Shown: positions 21,791 to 33,745 of the stretch, in pieces
Layout of the letters: each line of letters starts with the position of its first letter
How positions within the stretch are numbered: position 1 is the first letter of the stretch
Made by a program: the position numbers and the translations under genes
Notes under the pieces: model-generated
What the model was told of the DNA's origin: nothing
Database searches by the model: none
What the model saw: only the letters and a program-made list of their open reading frames with translations
Assembly: GCA_021234155.1 (NCBI GenBank)
Contig: JAJEKV010000415.1
Span: 155,141 to 219,140 of the forward strand
Source: Isoetes taiwanensis
Taxonomy: Eukaryota > Streptophyta > Lycopodiopsida > Isoetales > Isoetaceae
Direction of reading: 5' to 3'
DNA length: 64,000 nt

Positions 21791-24199
21791 TTACGAGGAT
21801 GTGTCTACCTCATCCAACAAGTTGATCACCTTCTTCCAATAATCTATCAATGCGATTAGTCTCATCGAATTAGTTTGCCAATGCTTGATGTAGTCATTGA
21901 TGCCATCCTTAGTCAAGCCCAATTGCTTGACTTCTTGATTGGTTTTAGAGCTTTTGGTTGACCGGGGAGGTATCATAGGCTTGCCATTTGCATCCCTAGC
22001 CAAATTTCTGCCCCACCTCTCCACTTCTCCTCACGAAGGTCTCATTTTCCATTGCATGATTGGAATCCCTTCTCTCACCCAAAAAGTGAATTGAAGAGGT
22101 CTAGAATGACCTTCCATGTCGAGAGCATAACCATCCACAAAACTCTTCCAATCGGGCACTTCTTCTATGATAGATCCTATAGGAGATGGATTTGTACATC
22201 CATGAAATATTTCCAATAGCACGGGAAAGTTGGTAGCTGTCTGTCTTTGTCTCAATACATGACTATATTTTCCAAACAATGCATCCACATCCTCATGAGT
22301 ATGTCAGGGCATTAGGAACCCCAAATTGACTCTTTCAAAAATACCCCCACATTTGTTAAGTAGGATAAGAAAGAAAACATCCACCTATTCTTATTTTGAC
22401 CAGCACAATTATCTAGTTGCAAGAGGAGCTTTGGGCGGATCTCGAGGGTTTATACGAGATGTTGAAGCTCAACATGTTCATTAGGTCCATTCCTCCTAAA
22501 TCTTGCCTTGCTAAACTTTTCAATACTATTAGGGGTTCCATCCAACAATGCACTATGTAGTGCACGGCTAGTTTGTAGGATCTGTAGGTGACCATTGTAA
22601 CCCTTCTCATAGTTTCTTAAACACCTCATGATACTCCCAATGTGAAAAACGGACCATCACTCCACAACTCTAAGCTGAAATGGCCATAATAGGTGCAGAG
22701 GCTGCCCATGCAATATTGCCCCGATCATTGAAATCGCAAAGGGTATGATCTTCCACATGACTTAGGAATGTACTTGAATTGTGGAAGACAAGTCTTTGTT
22801 GGTCCATTTTATCATGTATAATACATAGATAGTTATTAGGTTCCATTCTTGGATAAGGTCCTCCACATCCAATAAGTTGATCTACATGATAGTTGATCGT
22901 CATATGGTCCTTCATATGTTCCCTTATCTTTGCCCTTAGACTTGGTTGCCGCAGTCTTATCTAGTGTCTCCTTCAGCTTAGCACATAAATTGCACTTGGC
23001 AAAGTTGTTTGAAGTTGCTATGGTCACATGCTTGAAATGCTTATTCCATAGCCTACTAAAAGCTTTTTTGGGATATAGAGGCCACTCAAGTTCGAAGCAA
23101 TGCATTTATTTCCTCTAATATGCTCTTACGGGTACAATGGGATGGCAATCTCTTTTCAACAATAACTCTACCCTGTTCATCCTTCTTACTCTTATGTGGC
23201 ATGTTTTACGCATTGAAATCCACATATCTTTCAAATATTTCCCTTTGACTATAGTTCTTGAGGTAGGCCTTACCGGGCCGGTGTTCCCATGCAATGCAAT
23301 TTTACTACCATTTTCATGTCTCTTTTTGCGGTTATTGCCAAGAAGAGGTTGGAATTCCATGTATAGCCATCCATGCTTTTGAACATATCCACTTTCCATT
23401 CAATGGGAATCTTTTCTTCTTTGATCTTTCATCACGAATTGCATAGCCAAATATGGTGTACATGAAATTCCTCCTGCTATCACACTTATGTTCACGATAT
23501 GTAGCTCCTTGCTTGCTCCCACCAACTCCTCTATTGTGAACATTCTAACACAAGAAGCCCAACAACATTCACCTCCTCTAACCTTCATCATAGCCGGAGA
23601 ACAATCATAATCGACTTGCATCTTTTGGTGGGATAATGTTTGAAAGTTGGAAGTGGCCTCTTGCTACTTTGTGTAAACATTATTGACAATGGTTCTACAT
23701 CTATAGGAAGCGTGTAGTTCCCCTCGGTTGAATCTTGTCCCTAGGCCATGCAACAATAGTTGGAACCTCTAGTTGCTTCACACAAGCTAGGCATTCTTGT
23801 TTGCTGAACCCTTTTCCTTCAATTGTCATATAATTTTGAGATTGCCACACCTAACCTGTCCTCCCCTAATCTTTCATCATTCTTTGCATTGATAGGATCT
23901 GCTAGAACAATAATCCCTTCTCCCTCTTGCCTCTACATTTGCATGCATGCGGGATCTTGACCTTTTGTTTTTCCAATCGACCCTAGTATAAAGTACAATT
24001 TCCTTTCTGTGGCATCATCCTTTTCATTTGAGGTCTTTTCCTTTCCTTTGCCATCATCTTTGTCATCTTCATCCTTTTCATTTCTGGTCTTTTCCTTTCC
24101 TTTCCCATCATCTTTGTCATCTTCATTAGTTGGGGATTTTTTCTTTGCCTTGATCACCATCATTGGGGGCCTTGGGGGATTTAGCATTTTGCATGCCAT
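21791..24199 (-). pseudogene. DUF7869-like gene of unknown function, broken
   Basis: A run of minus-strand frames from the ATG at 24199. Order: a Lys/Asp-rich N-terminus (24199-23933) with an 18-residue tandem repeat; an unassigned region; CVRMFTIEELVGASKELH (about 23545); SGYVQKHGWLYMEF and IALHGNTGPVRPTSRTIVKG (23395-23250); a Cys-x2-Cys motif in FAKCNLCAKLKETLDK (about 22985); an acidic-site-like QLDNCAGQNKNRW (about 22385-22421); HTHEDVDALFGKYSHVLR (about 22250-22305); and VGHS-type GHSRPLQFTFWVREGIPIMQ (about 22060-22110). The QxDN...NKN and HTHEDVD motifs are those of DUF7869 proteins of non-seed plants and animals; from memory, not searched. Their Asp/Asn pattern recalls DDE nucleases, so a transposase origin is possible. 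At least six shifts or stops are needed. Confidence 0.6.
24016..24123. repeat. 54-bp coding tandem repeat, two units
   Basis: Units 24016-24069 and 24070-24123 differ at a few bases. On the minus strand each encodes KDEDDKDDGKGKEKTxNE, an in-frame 18-residue charged repeat in the N-terminus of the DUF7869-like gene. Confidence 0.9.
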
Positions 24200-24239
24200 T
24201 GACCTAAAATGAATAAAAACCTATAGTAAGTTAGCATAT

Positions 24240-24665
24240 CAAATAACATCTCCCTAACATGTTCTTAAATGAAAGTTAACCTTAATAATAACCTTAATAA
24301 CCTATAATAACAATCTATAATAATAATAAGTTAACCTATAATATAGTAACTTGTAATAACCTTTAATGTTGTAACCTTAAAAACAACTTTAAGGCTTTAG
24401 GTTAGCACTTTTAAGGTTAGAAGTTGTAAGGTTAAAACTTCTAACCTTCAATAAATATAACCTTAGCCTAAAACTTTTAAAACTTAAAACTTCTAAATTC
24501 AAATTCATAAACCTTAAATCTTAAATCTTATATTAACCTTAAATCTTAAATCTTATATAAACCTTAAATCTTAAATCTTATATAAACCTAAATCTTATAT
24601 TAACCTTAACCTTAAATCTTCAAATTCATTAACCTTAAATCTTATAACTTATATAACCCTTGCAA
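24240..24665. repeat. AT-rich imperfect satellite of ACCTTAAATCTT words
   Basis: Dense variants of AACCTTAAATCTTAAATCT and TTATATAAACCTTAAATC, with no fixed period. It lies directly upstream of the DUF7869-like ATG (minus strand). Confidence 0.8.
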
Positions 24666-24764
24666 TAAATGTTATGGGCGGTTATTATGGCTTGTGATCT
24701 GAAATTTTTAAAGCGGTTATTATTTCGGTTCACAATCCCTTTCCAACTTTTCCGGCTTTTACGT

Positions 24765-25085
24765 CTCTCATTCGAACTTGAACTTCAGTGCGCTTCGAAC
24801 TTCGCTTTCGAACTGAACTGCTTCGAGCTGCTTTCGAGCTGCTGCTTTCGATCTATCTGCTTTCGCTTTTCGAACTATCTGCGCTTTCGAACTTTGAACA
24901 ATCTGCTTCAATCTTACGTGGGCTTCAATCTTTGCATGCAATCTGCTTCAATCTCTGTGGCGCTTCAATCTGCTTCAATCTGCATCGAACTGCTCTTTTC
25001 GGCTTCTATATGCTTTAAACTCGGCTTCTATATGCTTTAAACTCGGCTTTTCGAGCTTTTCGGCTTCTACAATCATCTGCTTTAG
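24765..25085. repeat. Cryptic repeat of CTTCRAWCTGC words
   Basis: About 300 bases built from variants of CTTTCGAACTG, CTTCGAGCTGC and CTTCAATCTG, ending with two copies of a 27-bp unit starting CGGCTTCTATATGCTTTAAA (near 25000 and 25023). It is translated in every plus frame as low-complexity F/L/C-rich peptide, which is not a gene. Confidence 0.8.
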
Positions 25086-25479
25086 GGTTTTCGGCTCAAA
25101 GGTGTTTTCGGCTCAAAGGTTTGTAGGCTTTTTTGGTTTTTTGGTTTTCGGCTCTTTGACTTTGGTTTTGTGTTAAAGCTTTCGGTCTCCAAATCATCGC
25201 TTTTTTGTGTTAAAGATTTTTTCGGCTTCTTAAGGCTCAAATCATCTCGAATCAAATCATCGCTATTGGTTTTCGATCTTTTTGGTTTTATTTCGAAGTC
25301 AGAGGCTCAATTCTTTACCACAAATAGGTTAGTATCTCTCATTCTTTACATAAATAGGTACAGAACACAAATAGGTTAGTATCTCTCATTCTTTTAGTTA
25401 TTTTACAGAAAGCATGTTATTTTACATGCATCAGTATATTTACCACAGTTAATTTAATCAGTTAATCAGTTACTTTTAC

Positions 25480-25880
25480 ATGAATCAGAATATCCTGCTC
25501 TATGATCTTGTTCTGTGATCTTGCCTATATGATCTGCTCTTATTCTATTTCACTAGCTCTTCCTCTATCATTTCTAATTAATGATCTAAAATAATGAAGT
25601 TATTCTATTTCACGAGCTCTTCCTCTATCATTTCTAATTAATGATCATAATTACGAAGTAAATAATGATCATAATTCTGAAGTAAATAATGATCATAGAT
25701 CATATCTGCTCTATGATCTTGCTCTATGATCTATGATCTATGATCATAGATCATAGATCTTCACTAGCTCTTCCTCTATCTGCTCTAAATAATGAACTAA
25801 AACAATGAACTAAACAATGAACTAATACTGGCTTTATATTTTGAATTACGCATTACGCATTACGCATTATGCATTTTGTT
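25480..25880. repeat. Direct and palindromic repeats of CTATGATCT words
   Basis: Two copies of a unit containing TATTCTATTTCAC and GAGCTCTTCCTCTATCATTTC (25542-25580, 25602-25640), then runs of ATGATCATA, AATAATGATCATAATT and ATGATCATAGATCATAGATC, AATGAACTAAA repeats and four ATTACGC units (25850-25873). No coding potential. Confidence 0.8.
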
Positions 25881-27541
25881 AGAATAATATGTTGGAATGG
25901 GAGAAATCGGCGGCTTGGCATTTCTATTTTTGAGTTCACGTTTTCCACTAGGTTAATCAAATCGGCGCCCGGTAGCGTTTTAGTTGGCATTTCAATTTCA
26001 TACGGCTCTATACAAATCGCGCCCCGGTGGCGTGTGAAATAGATCGTGCTAATTACTTTCTCTCGTTCTAGTGCCATGGATTTTCCTTATGCATGGACTT
26101 TGGCTGGTTCAAATACAGCTTTGGCTGGTTCTAGTTCCACGGGCGACCATCAACTCGGACCACGTACAAGATATTACTTGAGTGTCTTTGTTCAAAGCGT
26201 TCAAAAGAGTTGGAGAATCCATTAGGCGACTGTATCGGGGGCCATGGGTACACTTCCATCGCATCTATGGACATATCGGACTCCTCATGCTCTTAGTAAG
26301 GCTCATGCCAACAAATAAGTACAAGGATTTGATTTATAGTATCGGGGATCGATACAACACTACGGTTTGGAGACTTCGACATCCTCGGGAAAGATGAGGA
26401 TCTGTCATATCGAGGGGGTGGTTCAGGTGGGACTTCTTGCGGGATTAGGCGGATGAAGTGGGCACTGTCGACATATTGTAGAGATAGAAAGAATTGGCGC
26501 TGGCGCATTTTGGAGAAGAAGAAATGTACATAACTTTTTTTGGAATATGAATACAAACTTCGGCGCTGGCGCAATTTGCACTATACTTTTACGTCATTAG
26601 TTTTTTTTTTTTTATATGCAATGTCGAAAACATTGAATCTGTGATGCCCTCCGGCCCGGTATGACCAACCCCAAGAAACTACATATTTTCATTAATGTGT
26701 AGTTTCATGGGGTTGATATAACTGGCTAAAGAGCATCAAAGAATACAAAGTTCACAACATCCTTGAGATGATATGATATATTCTTTTTTTTTGAATATCC
26801 AAATATACATACCTTTTGAGGGCGTTCTTTTGGCCATGCTACAAATGTGCCACGCTTTTCACCTTGTATGCCACTTAGGGATGTCTTCTTGGAAGAGCCT
26901 CATCTTCATAATTGCGGTTTAGAATAGAAATCTTCGAGAAACTTGTTCCAAGAGGAACACCATGACACATAGAACTTGGATTCAAATCTTGATTTTACAC
27001 AATCCTACTCGGCTTCAAGTTTCTTTGTTACAAAAGATAGCATTCTTCTCGAACAGCGATAAAGAACGAGAATGCATTGTAAAAATAGAGGGCGAAAAAT
27101 TGAGAACAAGAGAATGCATTGAATTCACCATAGTTCAGCGGACATCGAATGGGAATTGAAGGCGGCTCGATCGAATGGATTGAAGGCGGCTCGATCGATC
27201 GAATGGGATCGAGCGGATCTTAGGCTCTCGATAGTCGATTGTTCTTGGGCTCTCGATACTAGGAATGATCTTGGGCTCACGATAGTAGGTGGCGATTAGG
27301 TGGTAGTAGATTGCCACATATCGTTTCTTGAAATTAATAATTAATTGTTATCTTGAAATTGCACTAAAAAGAAAAACACAATTTAAATTTGTAAATGGCG
27401 GCGGGGGGGCGGTTAATTAAAGCGGTATAAATTTAAAAGGGCGAATTTGAATTCTGATTTGTAAATCGGCGGCCCTAGATTATGAGCATACATATAAGTT
27501 TAAACCAAAACCCAGTCTCTTACTATCGCACTTGCGGTTCT
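25881..27541. other. Unassigned sequence with palindromic motifs
   Basis: The start of the palindrome-bearing block. A 71-codon plus frame at 26182 (VHFHRIYGHIGLLMLLVRLM) and GATCGAATGGATTGAAGGCG duplications near 27163-27205 are visible, with TCTCGATA direct repeats at 27224-27285. No recognised gene. Confidence 0.4.
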
Positions 27542-30500
27542 ATGGCGTCTAGAGGATCGGCGGCGGTAGAAATTTGGTAGAGGTGGGCGACGACTAAAGC
27601 ACAAATCCCAAGCACGGAGGCTGCTGAACAAGCGAAAGTTTTGATCAACAAAGCGCCTCGGGTAATTGATCTGTTTTTGTTTTGTAATTGATTTACGTGT
27701 CCCTTTTATTGTTAGGTTTCTAGGATGTTTTCAACCTTTGTGTATTTTACGTGTATGCGTGTCTACGTGTATTGTCTACCTTTCATATTGTTTTACGTGT
27801 CATTTCTCTTTGCTTCTACTACCTTGTTTTTGTGTGTTTTTGTTATAATCTTCTCCTTTACTCCGATATGTTTTTGTTGGAACAATTATCCATTTTGTAT
27901 AATGTAGGCCAGGTGGAAGTCTTTATACGTATTCTCAGTTCTTTTGACAAGTCTTTTTGTAGCCTAGTATGTCTCTTATAAAAGAAGTGTAATGCGTAGG
28001 TCCCCTCTTAAAACGGCTTCGGTAGCGATTTATAATTATAGTGGTTTTGGTTGTCTCTGCTACTTTCCTGTGTACAATTTATGTTTTTTGAAAGTAAAGG
28101 CGTCTATGGCTTGGCGGCGTAGCGATTTCATTACTCACCACATGATTGTAACTTCGGGATCTTCTAAAAATGTGAAAAGAAAAGCAAGAACATCACTTAC
28201 GGGGTCGGGGACATCTGCCGAGAAAAAACAAAACGGATGAAGATGTATCGATTCTGATTTGGCACGTTGTGACCATTGGCGATCTGGCCGAAATAATGAA
28301 GGCTCGGGTAGAGCCTCCATGTCGAAGAAGATCTACCGAGAGGGCTCACGAATGGTATGTGGAGATCTTCAAGACTAAGCGGAAAAAGCGGATCTGATTT
28401 TCATGTCTAGAGTTAAGGAAAGCAGATCAAATGAAGAAACAAGGTATTACGATCACATGCGAAGAAACGGGGCGATTCTTCTTGTTCCGTATTACTTGAA
28501 GCGGGTCGAGAAAAATAAAAAGTATTGAAGAAGTTAAATTACTGCGGTGCTAGTTCCTTTAAAAGGCGCCCTAAGAGCGGATGAGGCCCATGAGATAACC
28601 TCTTCAAATTTGGCTGGTCGGTGGTGATCTATTGACACCAAAAAAATATGTGAAGGTCTCGGTTTGTGAGAAGAGCAATCGATTACAAAGGCCGTCGGCT
28701 AGTGCGTACCTACAAGCTTAAAAAAAGAAGGAAGATGCAAGTTCTAGAGCGGGGAAACACCGGGCGTTCTAGGCATTACGGATATGACTAGTGATGATGA
28801 CAAAAGGCGCGAGGCGGTTAGAGGCCATGAGCAAACTCAAAAATATCGCGACAAGTATCCCGCGGGCCTTAGCTTCACGCATCCTATCCATGTCGACGGG
28901 CTTTTGAGGTCCACGAAGGCTATGTTTGTCGTGAGAAGATTTGACAAGCGACGCAATGGAAATAGTCGGCGACATGATAGAAAACCGGGGCCGGTGCCAA
29001 TGCGGCGGATGTGGTGCCTTTTGATATGAAGGCGAAGAAGGTGTTGATATGGAATAAACTAGAAGATTTAGCGGCAACCTCGATATTCACTTCATGATAA
29101 TAGATGGCCGGCATTGATGGAAGCCTTGAAGGTTTTGATCAGTCAAGCACAAAAAGCGGAAATCGGTTATTCTATAGGCGTATTGGTCGAAATTACCGAT
29201 TCCTCGGTGGCTCCACAAGCGGCCGGCGAAATTAGCGAAATCGGTAGCTCTTGAATGACATGGGAAAGACATTCTGTACAAAAGGTATTTTATGTTCCCA
29301 CATAGCGTTCCAAATCGGCGCCCGGTAGCGTTTTTCGCTAATCGCGTATTTACAAAAAGCGGCGCTGGGCGATTTCTTCATATGGCTGCGATTTTCTAAA
29401 TACATGATTAGCAAAAGCGGCGCTGGCGGCGTTTTATGTTGTTATTTGTGTGGCGGATTTACAAAAAGCGAGCGCTGGGCGAATTCTTCATCATGAAGAA
29501 ATCGCGCCCGGCGTTCTTTAAATCGTGATTGCAGCAGCGCTGGCTGGCGTTTTATATTATTACTTTCCGCGACTGTTTTTTTTTTTATCTAACGGCCCAT
29601 ATTTTGCGGTCAGGTATGTGGAAGGCGATTCGCGGCGCGCTTCGTAACCAATGGATCGAATATGGAAAACCAATGCCGACCCGGACAAAGGGCAATCTAA
29701 AGTGCGAATTCAAATTACTAGAAAGGACAACGTGCCAAACCATATCTGAGGACAAGAACAAGGCCACTAGATCAAAAAAAGAAAAAAAGGGGATGCACAA
29801 AGGCGGCCGGAAAGAGCAAAGCGGTGCCAAAGGATGCTGCAAGATTATTTTTCTTCGACCCGGGTATGGGAAAAGTGGAGCGAATTTTGGGGCGCCTATT
29901 CCGGGAAAAAAAAGTTGCGGTCGTATTATGGGGTTTCCTCCGCCAAGATCGTCTATTTTTGATATAGGTATCCGCGAAATGAGAAAGGCACAAGGATTGG
30001 ATGATCACGAGAATTAATCTGTTCTAGATAGTTGCATCGAGAAAGGAAGTTATCTACAAAAAGCGTCTGCGACAAAGCACTTGACATCTTTCGAAGATGC
30101 ATGCGAATCGATAAAAAATATGAAAGTCTGAAAAAATTTGTTGGTGAAGAAGCGCAAAGGCTCTCGGGGAGACATGATGTTATCGAGAGATAGGCTTAAT
30201 GCAAAAGTACAAGCGTATCTAATGATGACATTAAGAAATATGTATTTTGGTCAAAAGATTTTTGTGAAGCGACAAAAGGCGAAGAATGTGGCAACTCTTA
30301 AGGGGATTCACCACGAAAGTTGCGTCGACCTAAAAAGAAAAGTTGCTTTGGTGAAGAAGGCGGCGATGAAGCGAGTCTCCTTTTTTCTATAAGGTGTCCC
30401 TTTGGTTATAAGTGTGCCATGCGAGGAGGTAGGTGAAGGGCCAACCGACATCACTCTATTTGTTCTTGATAGCGTGTGGCACGAGATGGACCGCAGGGAT

Positions 30501-32980
30501 GATTTGACGGCACCTTCTTCAACACATGCGGTGGTTTGGCGGCCGAGATGCATTATACTATCGTGACGGTTTGCCACTCAGGCATTTCCTACGCATATGC
30601 ACTAGGCTGCTGCAAATGATGTCGAATGCATTAAAGTGATGAGGCAAGCGGTAATGATAGATGAAAACAAAGATAGTGAGTTTAGTACCGAAAGTAAGAT
30701 CTCACATGTGCTAGTCCTTATGATAGCCATTATGGATGATAAAGAATATGAAAGACTCAAGGGGAAACGGAAGGTGAGAAGATTGCTTGGCGGTGCTATC
30801 GGCTAGATGAACCCCTATTGAAGAATGTTTTTATGTCGAATCAATTGCGAAGACAAAGGGAAAGGGGCTGCGAGATGTGGATGTGGATGTGGACACGGAC
30901 GAAGAGGAAGAGGAAGAGGAAGAAGAAAAGCTGGGTCGACCACGTCCTTAATTCACCAATCAAGTATGAGCTCTTGCGGGCATAAGGGGGAGGCTGAATA
31001 AGTACGGGTTTTCTTTGGCCCCTTCGAGTTTTTCCGATTGAAGCCTTACGCCCGTTAGAGTCTACGTGTTGGGAGTTTCATGTTGGAGGTTATGTCGGGG
31101 GGGAAGCTCTGAAGCTAGCTAGGAAATGCCAAAGTGTGGTCTCGATGGTCAAGCCAAGGACTTCCTCGATATTTTTTTAGAGAAAGTGCTAGAGGTGGCA
31201 CCTAGGGGTCCGCTAGGTAGTGCAAAAATAAAGCTTCCAGCTCTAAGTCCGGCTTACTGCGGATCGGGCTGCGAGGCGGGGAAGAAATGAGAAAGCATAT
31301 AGAGGGCATAAAAGAAGGATATCGACAAACAACGGCTTAACTATGCGGCCGAGGCGTGCCTATCCTTCCAATCACATTGGAAAATCCGGCGAAGTGGATG
31401 TAGGTAGCATAAGCGAAGAAGACAAAATCCTTGATGATACGATTGGATTGGAAAGCTTCGAGTCGAGGTTAGCATAAAGAGTAATGAAGTATCAACCATA
31501 GTTCAAACACTAAGTGATGTGTGACGACACGGCGGGCCGAAGGCAGTAGAGAGTAAGCTCATCATTGCGGATGTTGAGCGGGGAACGAAAGGTATGTTAT
31601 TCAAAGCGAAATGAAAATGGCGCCCGGTAGCGATTTCAATTCTTCAAGCGAATTGAAAATCGGCGCCCGGTAGCGATTTCAATATTCAACAGAATTGAAA
31701 ATCGCGCGATGGCGATTTCGAAAAATAGCGATTTCAATTTTTTTTTCCTTGTCTCACAAGTGTGTGCTTTATTATTACTGAGACCTAATCCGGTTTCCTC
31801 CAAAATTCGGTGTTCGATTTGAATGGAGTGCTACGCAAAAGCGTTACCTAAAGCACAATTTCCTTTATCATGGTATGCCACGAAACCATTTGAGACATAT
31901 ATCTGAAATGGGTATATCATGGTATATCGAAGGAGATGTTAGACCAAGCTTTCTTTTTATTTAGTTTGTGCAATTTGGTCGTCGATGGAGAATAGAAATA
32001 TCTGAGGAAGTTTTGAGAGTAGTTCTGAGTTACATAGAGATTGGGCATCTGTTTGGGATCGAGCAAATGTAAGTCATTCAATAACCCAAAAGGATCCCTA
32101 CGGGTAAAAAAAATATTTGTGAAATGCTTGGCGACATGATGGATGACTTGGGCGTTCGGGGAGAAAGGAAGACATCATTATAGTTGATGATGGCCTTGAA
32201 GTGTTGCTTCAATCGATCCGCGATCACTAAATCCACCATCCTATCATCGAGGATTTTGAAAAAGATGACTTCTGCCGTTTTGTCGGCATCTTGCACGAAA
32301 TATCTCTGGGGAAAAAGGTCGAAGAGATACAAACACTATACCCTTAACTTAATCGGACGAGGGAAATTGCGGGGACCTAGAAGATCGTTCTAGAAAGGGA
32401 ACTTTTTGATATATATATATATATATGTATACGAGGAAATACACTTTCCAATAAGTTTTGAATATGAAATATACTTTACACCAAACTCTTTCGAATATAT
32501 ATTGTGTTCTTATATCAGCATTATTGGTTACGTATGCGTATTGTTCTTTTATATTACGTGTATGGTTTGCTATACTTGCAATAATTTGTATGTATATACG
32601 AGTCAATAATTTAGGTGTCTATAAATCACGTATGCATGAAATTGGCAAACCATCGGCCCGGCTTCCGCATATACGCTTGTTATTATGGCACATTCTATTA
32701 CGCCCGGATGAACCACCTTGAGACCTCTGCGAGTGCATGAGCTAGAAATAGAACCGGGGACTGGCTTGATGTCGTTGCTATGAATCCGTCCGCTTCTATC
32801 ACGATCCCTTTGATGTTGTAATCCATCTTATATGGAATCGAGCATGGTTTGTTCATGATCGAAAGGATCTCGACACCGCTGCGGCCTTTGTCGGCGATGA
32901 TTGGATTAGTTTTTAAAGTTTATGTTCCACTATAATCGTTATTTATGAAAATAAAATCGGCGCCCCAGCGATTTGATTAT
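25901..32980. repeat. Interspersed GC-rich palindrome family, about 15 copies
   Basis: Short motifs of the form AAATCGGCGCCCGGTAGCGA or GCGGCGCTGGGCGATTT recur near 25902, 25958, 26012, 26493, 26561, 29308, 29357, 29413, 29466, 29498, 29531, 31612, 31656, 31696 and 32955. All keep an AT-rich AAAT/ATTT edge and a GC-rich dyad centre. They cluster in three groups (26.0, 29.4 and 31.6 kb) and are separated by unrelated sequence. I know of no family with this motif. Confidence 0.75.
27542..30955 (+). pseudogene. Unrecognised plus-strand multi-exon coding region, many frame breaks
   Basis: A candidate first exon starts at the ATG at 27542 (MASRGSAAVEIW), has one TAG where TGGTAGAGG may stand for TGGCAGAGG, continues TTKAQIPSTEAAEQAKVLIN and ends at CG|GGTAAT near 27660. 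Further coding-like pieces follow on the plus strand: WRRSDFITHHMIVTSGSSKN (28110), VVTIGDLAEIMKARVEPPCR (28268), AGLSFTHPIHVDGLLRSTKA (28860), EALKVLISQAQKAEIGYSIG (29119), a Lys/Gly-rich frame (29613-30017) and an acidic end, DVDVDVDTDEEEEEEEEEK, near 30870-30935, closed by GRPRP and a stop. No domain is recognised. Constant small shifts suggest either an old pseudogene or poor consensus sequence. Confidence 0.4.
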
Positions 32981-33285
32981 GAAAATCTACGTTACGTAGC
33001 AACTTGCTGGCTTTGTTATTTTTTCGTAAAACACTACAATTTCAATGTTTAGATTTCGTTGTAAATGTCGGTGATTATGCGAATTAATAAGCAATTTCCT
33101 ACTTTTTATATTGCCAACATTCTTTCATAATATGGGTCATTTGGACCGAATATTTGGATGCCCTTGCATTTCAACATAAAATGCATCTTCCTAGCCCGAA
33201 AATGAACTCAGTGCAAAAGTGTGGTTAATTCAATATAATGGTCAATAAATAGCTTATACGGCGCGATTTTGGAATAGACATAATC
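30956..33285. other. No gene recognised; TA microsatellite at 32409-32427
   Basis: Short coding-like scraps without a recognised domain, two groups of palindromic motifs and a (TA)n tract. CAG and CTG trinucleotides look scarce across this stretch, as in 26-31 kb. Confidence 0.4.
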
Positions 33286-33289
33286 CCAA

Positions 33290-33745
33290 TTTAATTGAAT
33301 GATGGTTTCATCTTCGAATTGAGACGGGCAGATGGATTGGTGAGCCACGCCAGGACAGGCTCTGTCAATGCTGCCAAATGGGAGTCATTGAGGATGAATC
33401 TCATACCCTTCAAAGTTGCCCAGCATATGATCAAATTCGGACGCGCTATGCTGAGTTGGTTAGGCCTGGCCAGCCATTACATGTGACATTGAGCACAGCA
33501 TCCGTACGAATCGAATCCAGGGAGAGGAGCTGCTGGGCGCCCAGGCTGCTTGAAGATGGAGATGCCACATGACAATGGTTCCAGCCGGAATTCGGGTTAG
33601 TGAATAGGTTAACTTGATATTTCTAGGGCCAGTGCCTCTGTCAGGCTTCTTTGTTGTTTCTGATGATGATTAACCCTTGTTTGATAGTTAGAACTGTTCT
33701 CAACTATTGATTATGCTTTGTGATGGATGGATGGATGTATCTTTG
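33290..33745 (+). mobile_element. LINE-E: C-terminal and 3' end fragment of the LINE-C family
   Basis: Reads GEPRQDRLCQCCQM (33340), then IEDESHTLQSCPAYDQIRTR (33385-33445) with the Cys-x2-Cys...His-x4-Cys pattern, then LVRPGQPLHVTLSTASVR, close to LVPGQPLHELLNTASV of LINE-C. The 3' UTR ends in GATG repeats (33722-33738), a simple-repeat tail like the other family members. Everything upstream is missing. Confidence 0.82.

Noticed and set aside
24765-25040. Plus-strand frames of 76-123 codons rich in Phe, Leu, Cys and Ser.
   Set aside because: They come from cryptic CTTCGAACTGC repeats and are open in more than one frame.
29529-30017. The 162-codon plus frame as a stand-alone gene.
   Set aside because: Its first third reads through a T-rich run and palindromic motifs. 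Only the part after 29613 is protein-like, and it fits better as part of the larger broken region.
25901-32980. The spaced palindromes as a CRISPR array.
   Set aside because: Spacing is irregular (tens of bases to several kb), repeats vary, and the genome is that of a plant.
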